From Streptomyces sp. WM6378 (GTDB lineage Bacteria; Actinomycetota; Actinomycetes; Streptomycetales; Streptomycetaceae): DNA of 64,000 nt. Shown here piece by piece: positions 51,982 through 59,850 of the stretch; within the stretch, counting starts at the first letter, position 1; the number at the start of each line of letters is the position of its first letter. The DNA lies in NCBI RefSeq assembly GCF_001279695.1, contig NZ_LGDD01000223.1, positions 1 through 64,000 on the forward strand, in the 5' to 3' direction. The notes below the pieces were generated by a model. That model was not told the DNA's origin and did no database searches. It saw only the letters and a program-made list of their open reading frames with translations. A program made the translations under genes and the position numbers.

Positions 51982-52536
51982 ATGCACCAGGAACTGAAAC
52001 ACCCCGAGTCCCCGCCCGAAGCCAGCGCCGACGGTGTGGTCTGGCTCCGGCCCGAGTATCAGGACCGCCACGGCGAGCTGGTCACCCTGGCCGACGGCGC
52101 CCGGCTCGTCGGCGTCAGCAAGTCCGCGATCTCGAACTGGCAGAAGCGTCACGCGAACTTCCCCCGGCTCGTGCTGCTCACCGGCTCGTTGCACAAGCGG
52201 ACCAAGTGGGTCGTCGCTGCGGAGCTGATCGACTTCGCCCGCCTCCAGCTGTCGAGGAAGTCCGGCCCCCGGACCGGCCACAAGAGCCCGCAGCGCCCCG
52301 GCGCCCAGATCGCCGCCGAGAAGGCGGCGCACTACGAGGAAGTGGTGCGGACCCTGACCGAGCGAGAGAAGCGCCAGGCCCAGGCCCTGGCCCGCACCCG
52401 GGCCGCCAAGCGCACGGCCGGCGAGAAGCTCGCCGAGGCCCGCGCCCGGCTCACCGCCGAGATCGACGCCGTCGCCCGGCTCGGCACCCAGAAAGACCGC
52501 TGCACGACGACCACCGAGAAGGAGACCCGACCGTGA
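51982..52536 (+). CDS. HTH protein with long coiled coil, 184 aa
   Basis: ATG with GGAG eight bases upstream. Residues 35-75 form a helix-turn-helix (LADGARLVGVSKSAISNWQK, then FPRLVLLTG). Residues 110-170 are a basic coiled coil (EEVVRTLTEREKRQAQALAR). This layout recalls plasmid KfrA-like and other DNA-binding coiled-coil proteins. It overlaps the next gene by four bases (GTGA). Confidence 0.72.
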   Translation: MHQELKHPESPPEASADGVVWLRPEYQDRHGELVTLADGARLVGVSKSAISNWQKRHANFPRLVLLTGSLHKRTKWVVAAELIDFARLQLSRKSGPRTGHKSPQRPGAQIAAEKAAHYEEVVRTLTEREKRQAQALARTRAAKRTAGEKLAEARARLTAEIDAVARLGTQKDRCTTTTEKETRP

Positions 52537-53999
52537 CGGACACCATGCAGGACACGGCGACCGAGACCGCCACGACCGGGACCACCCTGGTGGTCCCGCA
52601 GCAGGAACCTCCCCTGCCCGAGGCCTTGGGCGCCCGGCGGATCGCGGGCCTGCTCGCCGACCACGTCGGCGAGCCGGTCACCGCCGCCGACGTCGACGAC
52701 CTGGTCGCCCAGGAACACCTGGAGGTGGTCGACCACTACAAGGGCTGGCCGATGTACTCCACGGCGGCCGCGCTTGCCCTCGATACCGACCTGGTGCGGT
52801 CGGTGGTCGCCGACCGGTTGGCGTGGGAGGCAGCGAGCCTGCCCCGGGACGCGGCGGCTGACCGGATCGGGTGGCACTGGAGCGACCTGGTGCGGATGGG
52901 GGAGGAGGGCCGTATCACCACCGGTCGCGGCGGCCGGTACCTGATCGCCGACCTGGACACGATGGCCGCCGAGGCCGACGGCGAGCAGTACGTCACCGCG
53001 CAGGCCGCCGCCACGGACGTACTGGAGATCCGCCCCTCGGACTGGAAGTACGTCCTGGACGCGGGCTGGATCACCCCGGCGACCTACGTGCAGTCCCAGG
53101 TGGGTAGCCGTCGGTGGATCGACATTCCGCTGTTCACCACCCGCGACGTCGAGGCCCTGCGCGACCTTCCCGGCGCACCCTGGGAGGAGGTCCGCGCGGT
53201 GCGGCCGGGCGCCCCCAGCCCGCTGCGCGAGTTCGTGAGCCGTCAGCCGAGCCGGGCCGAGTTGGTCCATGGGTTCGCCGGCGCCCTGGCAGACCGTCAC
53301 CACGTCGAGGTCTGGGCGCATCACGACGAGCGGACAGGCTGCTGGGAGTTGGACTGGATGCGGGACGACCAGGGAAACCCGGGCGTCGGCGCCGTCTTGG
53401 CGGAGCTGCGGGCGGACCCAGCGGTGGCACGGTTCACCTCGGACATCCGGCTCGGCAACACGCTCTGGGGGCGCCGGGCGCGGTGGGCGCGCCCGTTGCT
53501 GATGGACGGGGTCGGCGTCGTCCTGTGCACCCGTACATCCGGACCGTCCGGCGTCGAGAGCGTGGAGGACGAGATCGTCGAAGTCGCGGTTGTCGACATC
53601 GCCTCGGGCGCCGTGCTCCTGGACCGCCCCGTACGGCCGGGCTCTCCCTTGGGCGAGCGCCGTGTGCACGAGATCAGCGATGCGGACCTCGAGCGGGCGC
53701 TGCCGTGGGAGAAGGTGTTGCCGATGGTGCGCCGGGTGACGAGGGAGCGGTTGATCGTGCCGTGCCGGCCGGAGCGGGATCGCGGTTCCATCACTGCCGA
53801 CACCGAGCGGTCCGGAAAGCGGCTCATGCACCTGGGCACGGCGGAGTCATGGGCGCTGCCGCCGCAGGAGAAGCCGTTGGAGAGCGTGGTCGGCTGGCCC
53901 GCGCGCCGGGGCGCGGTATCCGTTCGCGAGGCGCTCGTCCGTCTCGCGAAAGGCCGGGGCCGCTCCCACCTTCCCCAAGACCCCGGACTTCGCGGTTGA
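52533..53999 (+). CDS. Hypothetical protein with degenerate DEDD exonuclease-like domain, 488 aa
   Basis: GTG overlaps the HTH gene stop. The N-terminal 230 residues hold helix-turn-helix-like segments (YVTAQAAATDVLEIRPSDWK). Near residues 330-410, EDEIVEVAVVDIASGAVLLD, RPVRPGSPLGE and HEISDADLERA follow the DEDDh 3'-5' exonuclease pattern, but the first DxE motif reads CTRTSG, so catalysis is doubtful. Similar fused proteins occur on Streptomyces plasmids. Function unknown. Confidence 0.65.
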   Translation: MTDTMQDTATETATTGTTLVVPQQEPPLPEALGARRIAGLLADHVGEPVTAADVDDLVAQEHLEVVDHYKGWPMYSTAAALALDTDLVRSVVADRLAWEAASLPRDAAADRIGWHWSDLVRMGEEGRITTGRGGRYLIADLDTMAAEADGEQYVTAQAAATDVLEIRPSDWKYVLDAGWITPATYVQSQVGSRRWIDIPLFTTRDVEALRDLPGAPWEEVRAVRPGAPSPLREFVSRQPSRAELVHGFAGALADRHHVEVWAHHDERTGCWELDWMRDDQGNPGVGAVLAELRADPAVARFTSDIRLGNTLWGRRARWARPLLMDGVGVVLCTRTSGPSGVESVEDEIVEVAVVDIASGAVLLDRPVRPGSPLGERRVHEISDADLERALPWEKVLPMVRRVTRERLIVPCRPERDRGSITADTERSGKRLMHLGTAESWALPPQEKPLESVVGWPARRGAVSVREALVRLAKGRGRSHLPQDPGLRG

Positions 54000-54026
54000 G
54001 GCGCCGCGTCGCTGGGCTGCAGGCGA

Positions 54027-54290
54027 TCAGTGGACTGCGCGGGTCCACGTCTGCGCGGTGAAGGAGTCCACGCGGACCATGACGGCGAGGCTGCCGTCGG
54101 CGCGGCGGCGGAAGACGGGCGCGGCTTCCTCGCTGTTCACGTCGAGGGACAGCCCGCCGTCCTCGGTGATGTACGCGGCGATGCGAAATCCAGCCAGTGC
54201 CAGAACGGAGACGGCCTCCCCGGGGGCATGAGGGTCGGGCGGCAAGTAGTACGCAGCCTGGTGCAGTTCGTGAATGAGTCCGGGGTTCAG
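54027..54290 (-). CDS. Hypothetical protein, 87 aa, probable CTG start
   Basis: AAGGAG, five bases, then CTG (54290) opens LNPGLIHELHQAAYYLPPDP; no ATG/GTG/TTG fits the ribosome site. The rest reads as a small alpha/beta protein (VSVLALAGFRIAAYITEDGG; LAVMVRVDSFTAQTWTRAVH). Third gene of the minus operon behind R-box promoter 7. Confidence 0.5.
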   Translation of the reverse strand: MNPGLIHELHQAAYYLPPDPHAPGEAVSVLALAGFRIAAYITEDGGLSLDVNSEEAAPVFRRRADGSLAVMVRVDSFTAQTWTRAVH

Positions 54291-54361
54291 GGCTGCTCCT
54301 TGGGGATGGCACGGCCGCGGGCGCTGTGACCCGCTGCCGGGTGGATATGCGGAGGGGGCGC

Positions 54362-54961
54362 TCAGCTGCCCGGGGCGTGGAGCGGACGTGACCGGGCCCA
54401 TGCCTCGGCGAGGTGTCGGATGCTGGTCAGGGTGTCGTCCAGCGCAGCGGGCGAGATTCCTCCGGGGCCAACGTGCCCCAGGAGGACTTCCCGCAGGGCG
54501 TGCTCGAAGCGTTCGTCGGCCCGGCTGCGCGAAGGGCGCGGTGCGGCCCGGTGGGCCGGCGGCCGGTGGCCTTCGCGGCCCGCCGCAAGGGCCACGCGCA
54601 TCAGCGCGTCGGCCACCGTGAGCCCGTGCTGGGCCACGAGGCGGTCCCACAGGTTAGGGAAGGGAGCTTCGACACCCTGCTCGGTGTCGTCCATCAACTC
54701 CAGGACCGTCTCGACCTCGGCGTCCAGGAGCGGCAGGTGCTGCTCGGCGGAGTTGAACCGGACGATCTCGGCTGAAGCCGATGCCTTCTCCGGGATGGTG
54801 GTGGCCCGGGTGAGCGAGGCGTGGATCGCACCGGCTTCCCTGGGGGCGGTGATGGGGCCGATACGAGTGACTCCTCCGTCGGCCCTCGTGACGATCACTG
54901 CAAGCGGTGCGGAGGCCGTAGGCACGGCCTCTCCGGAGTGGGGTGCGGCGAGCACGGTCAC
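54362..54961 (-). CDS. Hypothetical R-box regulon protein, 199 aa
   Basis: GTG overlaps the previous stop by four bases. N-terminal beta-rich part (VTVLAAPHSG; APLAVIVTRADGGVTRIGPI), helical middle, basic Pro/Arg-rich linker and helical end. No family is recognised. Co-transcribed with the small basic peptide upstream. Confidence 0.7.
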   Translation of the reverse strand: MTVLAAPHSGEAVPTASAPLAVIVTRADGGVTRIGPITAPREAGAIHASLTRATTIPEKASASAEIVRFNSAEQHLPLLDAEVETVLELMDDTEQGVEAPFPNLWDRLVAQHGLTVADALMRVALAAGREGHRPPAHRAAPRPSRSRADERFEHALREVLLGHVGPGGISPAALDDTLTSIRHLAEAWARSRPLHAPGS

Positions 54962-55122
54962 GCGGCGGCCGAGAAGCGGATGGCCGCCTTCTTGGCGGCA
55001 TTCCGGTTGCGCTGGCGCTTCGGTCCACCGGCATGGACGCCGCTGGCGCCGGAACGGCGCAGGTTCTGCGTGGCAACGGCGTGCTCGCGGTTGCGGGTGT
55101 AGTCGCTCAGACGGGGGCTCAT
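54958..55122 (-). CDS. Small very basic protein, 54 aa
   Basis: ATG 55122 has GGAAGG seven bases upstream; an in-frame ATG at 55128 adds two residues. The product starts MSPRLSDYTRNREHA and contains KRQRNRNAAKKAAIRF: about a quarter of residues are Arg/Lys, suggesting RNA or DNA binding. First gene behind R-box promoter 7, divergent from the RNA ligase. Confidence 0.65.
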   Translation of the reverse strand: MSPRLSDYTRNREHAVATQNLRRSGASGVHAGGPKRQRNRNAAKKAAIRFSAAA

Positions 55123-55164
55123 CGTCATTCCTTCCTGGCAGGCGCCGCAGAGTCGGCATTCACT

Positions 55165-55205
55165 AATTTACCCCATGTCGCCTTATGAGTCAAATTATTA
55201 GGGCC
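55165..55205 (-). promoter_or_regulatory. R-box promoter 7
   Basis: Minus strand: GGCCCTAATAATTTGACT, with TTGACT as -35 (55188-55193), 17 bases, GGGGTAAATTAGTGAAT with TAAATT as -10 (55165-55170). It is back-to-back with R-box promoter 8, with only 24 bases between the two elements. Confidence 0.85.
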
Positions 55206-55229
55206 ATCGCAAGAGGGGGCCTTCTTGGT

Positions 55230-55270
55230 GACCCTTTTAATTTGATCCACCCCCCGCATTGAGGTACTTT
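55230..55270 (+). promoter_or_regulatory. R-box promoter 8 (drives the second RNA ligase)
   Basis: GACCCTTTTAATTTGATC, with TTGATC as -35 (55242-55247), 17 bases, GAGGTACTTTTGTGTTG with TACTTT as -10 (55265-55270). A CGGGG/CCCCG hairpin (55280-55295) starts the transcript. The ligase start codon is at 55333. Confidence 0.83.
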
Positions 55271-55332
55271 TGTGTTGTGCGGGGCGCTCACCCCGACCGC
55301 CCGCTCCGACCTGACCGGCCTTGGAGGACCCC

Positions 55333-56094
55333 TTGACCAATCTCGACGCGATCAGTCTCGACGCCCTGAACTCGGCAACGAAGTACCCCTCGATACCGAC
55401 GTTCCATGAGATCGACCGCGGCACCCTGCTCGACAACCCGGTGGCCTTCAACGGCGATGTGGTGCTCACCGAGAAGGTGGACGGCACGAACGCGCGGATC
55501 GCTGTCCTTCCTGACGGCGACTTCGTGATCGGCAGCCGTGAGGACCTTCTCCACGCCCGTGGTGACCGTGTTATCGACGTGAAGAGCACCATCGTTCCCG
55601 CGCTGCGCTCCCTGGCCTGCCGCCTGACGGCTCCCAGTGCGGGCGTCCGCGTCTACTTCTTCGAGGTCTACGGCTCCAAGCTCACCCCGGCGAGCAAGGA
55701 GTACACCGGTAGCCGCGCGGTGGGATTCCGCCTCTTCGACGTCGCCACGGTGGACGCCGCGGTCCTGGAGCGGTCGCCTGCCGAGATCAGCTCTTGGCGC
55801 GAGCACGGCGGCCAGCGCTTCTTCACCGAGGACGAACTCGCCCTCGCGGCCGCGGAGAACGGCATCGAGCTGACACCGCGGCTGGGCCGCGTCGCAGCCG
55901 ACCAGCTCCCGGCCGATCTCGCGGGGATGCAGGACTTCCTCGCCACGCAGCTGCCCAGCACGCGCGTGGCACTGGATGGCGGCGCTGGCGGCCATCCCGA
56001 GGGGCTCGTGCTGCGTACCACCGACCGCTCGGTGATCGCCAAGGCGCGCGTGGAGGACTACGCCCGCACCATGCGGCGCCTCGCCGCTCGATGA
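55333..56094 (+). CDS. RNA ligase, Rnl2-like (RNA_ligase family)
   Basis: 253 residues from TTG with GGAGG five bases upstream. Motif I is EKVDGTN with Lys48 as the expected nucleophile. It is followed by GSREDLL, motif III FFEVYGSK, motif IIIa GFRLFDV, motif IV EGLVLRTTDR and motif V AKARVEDY. The protein is smaller than Rnl1 and close in size to catalytic cores of Rnl2-type ligases, which seal nicks in duplex RNA or RNA paired to a bridge. With the Rnl1/Pnkp pair it gives the element two distinct RNA ligases. Confidence 0.9.
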   Translation: MTNLDAISLDALNSATKYPSIPTFHEIDRGTLLDNPVAFNGDVVLTEKVDGTNARIAVLPDGDFVIGSREDLLHARGDRVIDVKSTIVPALRSLACRLTAPSAGVRVYFFEVYGSKLTPASKEYTGSRAVGFRLFDVATVDAAVLERSPAEISSWREHGGQRFFTEDELALAAAENGIELTPRLGRVAADQLPADLAGMQDFLATQLPSTRVALDGGAGGHPEGLVLRTTDRSVIAKARVEDYARTMRRLAAR

Positions 56095-56245
56095 CCATCC
56101 AGTCCGGGGCGCGGCCGTCGCGGTCGCGCCCCGGCGCCGTACGTCCGGCCTTCCCGGCGGCGGCTCGTCCGGCCCCGCCCGCTACCGCCTCGGCGAGCCC
56201 CGAGACAACCAGTAACTGATCACCGACTCCGTGAGCGAGGAAGCC

Positions 56246-56635
56246 ATGACCGAGACCACCACACCCGAGATCATGGCCCGCAGGGGTGATCTGGTGATCG
56301 TGGAGCTGCGCCCGTCGTACACCACGGCGTCATACGCCCGCGAGGAGGAGCCCCTGGCGTACCGGCTCATGGAGGTGACGAACCTCTTCCGGGACGGACG
56401 GATCAAGATGGTGCGCGACGCTCGGCCCGAGGGCGGCGGATATCCGCAGCAGCTGGACGGGCTGCTGCACTCCACTGGGCGCCGCTGGCTGCTCCCGGTC
56501 GCCGACTGGGACGTCCAGGAAGCGCGGGCCCTCGCGGCGCGTCACGTCTACCCGAACAGCACGTCGCCCCGCGACTTCCTGTCGCTGGAGGACGCGCGCG
56601 AGGCGCTGGCCCCAGCCCGGCGCAGCAGGGCCTGA
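56246..56635 (+). CDS. Hypothetical protein, 129 aa
   Basis: ATG 56246 with GAGG five bases upstream; a GTG at 56231 is an alternative. Beta-rich N-terminal half (GDLVIVELRPSYTTASYARE; YRLMEVTNLFRDGRIKMVRD), helical end. Probably co-transcribed with the RNA ligase 150 bases upstream. No family is recognised. Confidence 0.7.
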   Translation: MTETTTPEIMARRGDLVIVELRPSYTTASYAREEEPLAYRLMEVTNLFRDGRIKMVRDARPEGGGYPQQLDGLLHSTGRRWLLPVADWDVQEARALAARHVYPNSTSPRDFLSLEDAREALAPARRSRA

Positions 56636-56787
56636 TCAGGCTCACCGCATCACGCCCGCGGAAGCGGCAAACGGCCACGGCTGACCCCTGCGACGTCGCG
56701 CGGCCCTGCGGACGCGATCCTGCTCCGCCCGTGTGCCGACGCAGGTTCGTATCTCCCCGCTACCCCAACCACCTCAAGGAGCTTGTC

Positions 56788-57282
56788 CTGTCCGGTGTTT
56801 CGCAGCTGCAGGTCATCATCTACAGCGTCCACGACGAGGAGGTCGATGCGGTTCTGGCCGCCTTCCACGGCGCACGGGTGGCGAGCGACTACGGCCTGGG
56901 GCCCGTACCCCGTCAGCTGGAGCTCGGTTTCGTCTATGGCACCGGCGAGGTAGCGGCTGGCTCCGCCCGGACCCTGGCCGACACGCTCATGAGCAACGCC
57001 CCTTCCGCCGCGTTCGTCGTCTGGCAGGACCCCAGCTATCCGGCCAACGGGGCCTATATCGCCCGCGTTCCGGACGTCGGGAATCTTGAGACCGAGTGCG
57101 ACGTGCACGGCACGCCGGTGATTTCCCTGCGCAAGGTCATCCCGTTCTTCACCACTTCCCGGCGCGTGGGCTGGACCCGGACCGAGGACAACGCGGCCGG
57201 CCAGATCCGGGATGCGGCCGAAGTGCTCGACGCCCTGGCCGTCTTGGCCGAGCGTCTGCCGGGTGCTGCGAGGGCCGAGTGA
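56788..57282 (+). CDS. Hypothetical protein, 164 aa, probable CTG start
   Basis: AAGGAG, six bases, CTG opens LSGVSQLQVIIYSVHDEEVD; a GTG at 56731 in frame lacks a ribosome site. Well-formed alpha/beta protein (QLELGFVYGTGEV; AAFVVWQDPSYPANGAYIAR). The final helical part is acidic. It overlaps the methyltransferase start by four bases. No family is recognised. Confidence 0.65.
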   Translation: MSGVSQLQVIIYSVHDEEVDAVLAAFHGARVASDYGLGPVPRQLELGFVYGTGEVAAGSARTLADTLMSNAPSAAFVVWQDPSYPANGAYIARVPDVGNLETECDVHGTPVISLRKVIPFFTTSRRVGWTRTEDNAAGQIRDAAEVLDALAVLAERLPGAARAE

Positions 57283-58229
57283 CCGGTCCTCTCGCCGTGC
57301 TGCCCGCACCGCCGGCGCGGTGGCGGCCCGGCCGCATGGGCCTGGCGTGCTGCAGCACAGGGGCCTGCCGGCCTGCGAAACGGCTACGGCTGCCGAAGCG
57401 GCCCGCTTTCCGTGGGCGTCGTCCGCGGGTCCTGGACCTGTTCTGCGGTCCCGGCGGCGCGGGGATGGGGTACTACCGGGCGGGGTTCGACGTCGTGGGC
57501 GTCGACAAGAGCGCGCGGCCCCACTACCCGTTCGAGTTCCATCAGGCCGATGCCCTGGAGTTCGCGCACTCGCACGTCCAGGACTTCGACCTGGTGCACG
57601 CCTCGCCGCCGTGCCAGCACTCGTGCACCCTCACCAAGGGCACGAACAAGGGCCGCGAGTACGTCGACTTGATCCCCGAGACGCGGGAGCTGTTCGCCTG
57701 GTACGGCGTTCCCTCCGTGATCGAGAACGTCCAGGGCGCCCAGCTGCGGCGCGACCTGGTGCTGTGCGGCGAGATGTTCGGGCTCGGAGTCCTGCGCCAT
57801 CGGGTGTTCGAGATCGACTACTGGAAGGGCGACCGGCGGCCGCACCAGCCCCACCGCGGCTACGTCCGTGGTCTGCGGCACGGCGTGTGGCGGGACGGCC
57901 CGTACATCGCCGCGTACGGCAAGGGCGGCGGCAAGGGCACCGTCCGCGAAATGCAGCAGGCGATGGACATCCACTGGACCGACGTCCACGAGGAGCTCAC
58001 CGAGGCGATCCCGCCCGCGTACACCGAGTACATCGGAGCCGAGTTCCTCACCACGGGCGAGTGGGGCGCCATCGCCCGCGGGGTCCCGGACACCGCACCC
58101 ATTCCGAAGATCATGCGCCCCTATCTCCGGCTCAACGCCGCGGGCCGACTCGTCGCGACCGAGAGCGGCCCGCAGCCCTCCGCTCCCGCGCCGCGTCCCC
58201 TCGTCCGCCGTTCTCCGTTCCCGTTATGA
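57279..58229 (+). CDS. DNA (cytosine-5) methyltransferase
   Basis: 316 residues. Motif I is LDLFCGPGGAGMGY (52-65), motif IV SPPCQHS with catalytic Cys112, motif VI ENV (149-151), motif VIII LRHRVFE and a late AIPPAYTEYIG block (motifs IX-X). The target domain is short, as in phage and plasmid enzymes. No restriction endonuclease adjoins it, so it may protect the element or be an orphan regulator. GTG overlaps the preceding stop. Confidence 0.92.
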   Translation: MTGPLAVLPAPPARWRPGRMGLACCSTGACRPAKRLRLPKRPAFRGRRPRVLDLFCGPGGAGMGYYRAGFDVVGVDKSARPHYPFEFHQADALEFAHSHVQDFDLVHASPPCQHSCTLTKGTNKGREYVDLIPETRELFAWYGVPSVIENVQGAQLRRDLVLCGEMFGLGVLRHRVFEIDYWKGDRRPHQPHRGYVRGLRHGVWRDGPYIAAYGKGGGKGTVREMQQAMDIHWTDVHEELTEAIPPAYTEYIGAEFLTTGEWGAIARGVPDTAPIPKIMRPYLRLNAAGRLVATESGPQPSAPAPRPLVRRSPFPL

Positions 58230-58239
58230 AAGAGCCCAG

Positions 58240-58679
58240 TTGACCAAGCCCAAGTACTTCGTGGACGTCCCGCACCGGTACCTCGACATCCCAGTCCCGC
58301 CGACGTCAGGGCCCGGTGGCACACCTGGGAAGCCGCGGCCTGGCGCCGCAGCCGGCACACGGCCGCCAACAACGTCTTCCCGCCCGATCAGCGCTACACG
58401 GTCCGCGCGCCCGCCGCGATGTGCCCGCATCACCGGGAGTCGTGGCGGGGTTACCGGAACATGGACTTCGACCCGGTCAGCGGGAACCGGTGGCCCGGAT
58501 ACCCTGACTCCCCGTTCATACCCGTCGGCCGGGACCTGGCCAGGGTCCGCGAGGAACGCCGGTGTGAGTGGGACGAGAAGGCGTCCGCCCAGATGCGCCT
58601 GATCGAAGACATCTGTCTGTCCGGCCGGTCCCCGCAGTGCGACCGGCCTAGCCCGGCGGGCGATGGTGCGTCGCTGTGA
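58240..58679 (+). pseudogene. Frameshifted hypothetical gene
   Basis: TTG 58240 opens LTKPKYFVDVPHRYLDIPVP in one frame. Protein-like sequence then continues only in another frame from about 58300 (RARWHTWEAAAWRRSRHTAA to GDGASL, stop 58677-58679). One missing base near 58296-58302 would restore a protein of about 146 residues. It could be a real lesion or a sequencing error in a GC run. No family is recognised. Confidence 0.6.
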
Positions 58680-58970
58680 ACCGTAGGGTCGGCGGCGGTC
58701 CCCGTCGTGGTCCAGGATTGCGGGGCCGGTCCACGGGGCGCCGGCGCGTGACGGCCACCGGACAGCGTCGTTCTTGGATCATGACTGAGACGACGGTCGA
58801 GAATCCAGTGTCCGAGCTGAGCGCGTACCTGCAGGAACTGGTGCGAGGGACCCTGAGTGGGTACTGCCCACGGTGAGCCCGTGCTTCTGGCCGTCCGCTG
58901 GATCCCAGATTTTGTGACCGGATGCGGTGGCCGGGCGGCTGGCCGAGGTGGTTGCCCCGGGCGCAGTTGG

Positions 58971-59141
58971 TCAGGCGGCGCCGGCCGAGATGAGGCCGAA
59001 GTCGAGAGCCCGCTGCGACTCGCGCAGGGTCTGCTCCGCAGTGCGGCGTGCCTCGCCCAGAACGTCGCCGAGCTCCTCGACGAGGCTGGTGTAGATCGGT
59101 GCGTCAGCGTCAAGTGTGCTGCTGGTCTGCGGTGTGTTCAC
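58971..59141 (-). CDS. Small acidic helical protein, 56 aa
   Basis: GTG with GGAGAG nine bases upstream. Starts VNTPQTSSTLDADAPIYTSL and continues as one helix (EELGDVLGEARRTAEQTLRE). It is the only minus gene in a plus-strand region. The rest of 58680-59263 holds nothing else supported. Confidence 0.6.
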   Translation of the reverse strand: MNTPQTSSTLDADAPIYTSLVEELGDVLGEARRTAEQTLRESQRALDFGLISAGAA

Positions 59142-59263
59142 GGTCTTGTTCTCTCCCGGGCGTGGACAGCGGGTGCCGAGTGTACGGGGCGCGTAAGTCT
59201 GTCACCCGACCCCGTCCCGGCGATCCGGACACGGGCGTGAACGCGTAGTCGACACACCCCGAG

Positions 59264-59305
59264 CGACCCTATTAGTTTGACCCATGGATGCGACATGGGT
59301 ACAAT
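59264..59305 (+). promoter_or_regulatory. R-box promoter 9 (drives WGR-MoxR-vWA operon)
   Basis: GACCCTATTAGTTTGACC, with TTGACC as -35 (59277-59282), 17 bases, GGGTACAATTGAGT with TACAAT as -10 (59300-59305). A GGAGG/CCTCC hairpin (59315-59327) starts the transcript. Confidence 0.83.
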
Positions 59306-59372
59306 TGAGTACATCGGAGGACGCCTCCACCCCTGCGTCGGCCACTTCGCCGCGCACCTCCAGATATCTAGT

Positions 59373-59404
59373 GACCCAAATAATTTGATCCATGGGGGTA
59401 TTAG
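59373..59404 (+). promoter_or_regulatory. Shortened second R-box copy
   Basis: GACCCAAATAATTTGATCC followed after only eight bases by GGTATTAG, directly before the TTG start of the WGR gene. The upstream block and -35 are kept while nine spacer bases are missing, so it cannot work as a normal promoter. It may be a second binding site for the regulator. Confidence 0.6.
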
Positions 59405-59803
59405 TTGGCTTCCAGTGACAGCGTCGTCAGCTTCGGCTGGGAACTGCACCTTGAGGACGGGCACAGCGACAAGTTCTACCGGTTCATCGTCGTCACTGGG
59501 GACGAGGCGATCGTGCTCGGAATCCACGGATCCCGCAGCGGCAAGGGCCAGATCGGACTGGTCCACACGCAGATCACCGCCGCCGAGGCTTTGGGCCACG
59601 CGGTGAGGCGGTCCCGTGAGAAGGAGAGGAAGGGATACGCGCCGAGCCGCGACTTCACCGTCTTTGGCCTGCCTGCGGATCTCACCGACGCCGCCTCCGC
59701 TCACAGCAACGCCCACCGCATCGCTCAGCACTTCGGCAAGCACGCCCGCGAGACGGGCACGGAACTCGGCCACGCCTCGCACATCCCGGGCTCGGACTTC
59801 TAG
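59405..59803 (+). CDS. WGR-domain-like protein, 132 aa
   Basis: TTG start directly after the shortened R-box. Residues 12-80 follow the WGR pattern: an opening strand (FGWELHLEDGHSDKFYRFIV), a GxIG-type turn (GKGQIGLVHTQI), a helix and the closing KERKGY. WGR domains bind nucleic-acid ends in PARP1 and occur in bacterial repair systems; the WGR triad itself is not conserved here. It ends in TAG. It leads the operon with MoxR and vWA genes. Confidence 0.65.
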   Translation: MASSDSVVSFGWELHLEDGHSDKFYRFIVVTGDEAIVLGIHGSRSGKGQIGLVHTQITAAEALGHAVRRSREKERKGYAPSRDFTVFGLPADLTDAASAHSNAHRIAQHFGKHARETGTELGHASHIPGSDF

Positions 59804-59850
59804 CCCGGAACCGCGTCCGCGCCTCTCTCCCCTTCCACTCCAGGAGTCCC

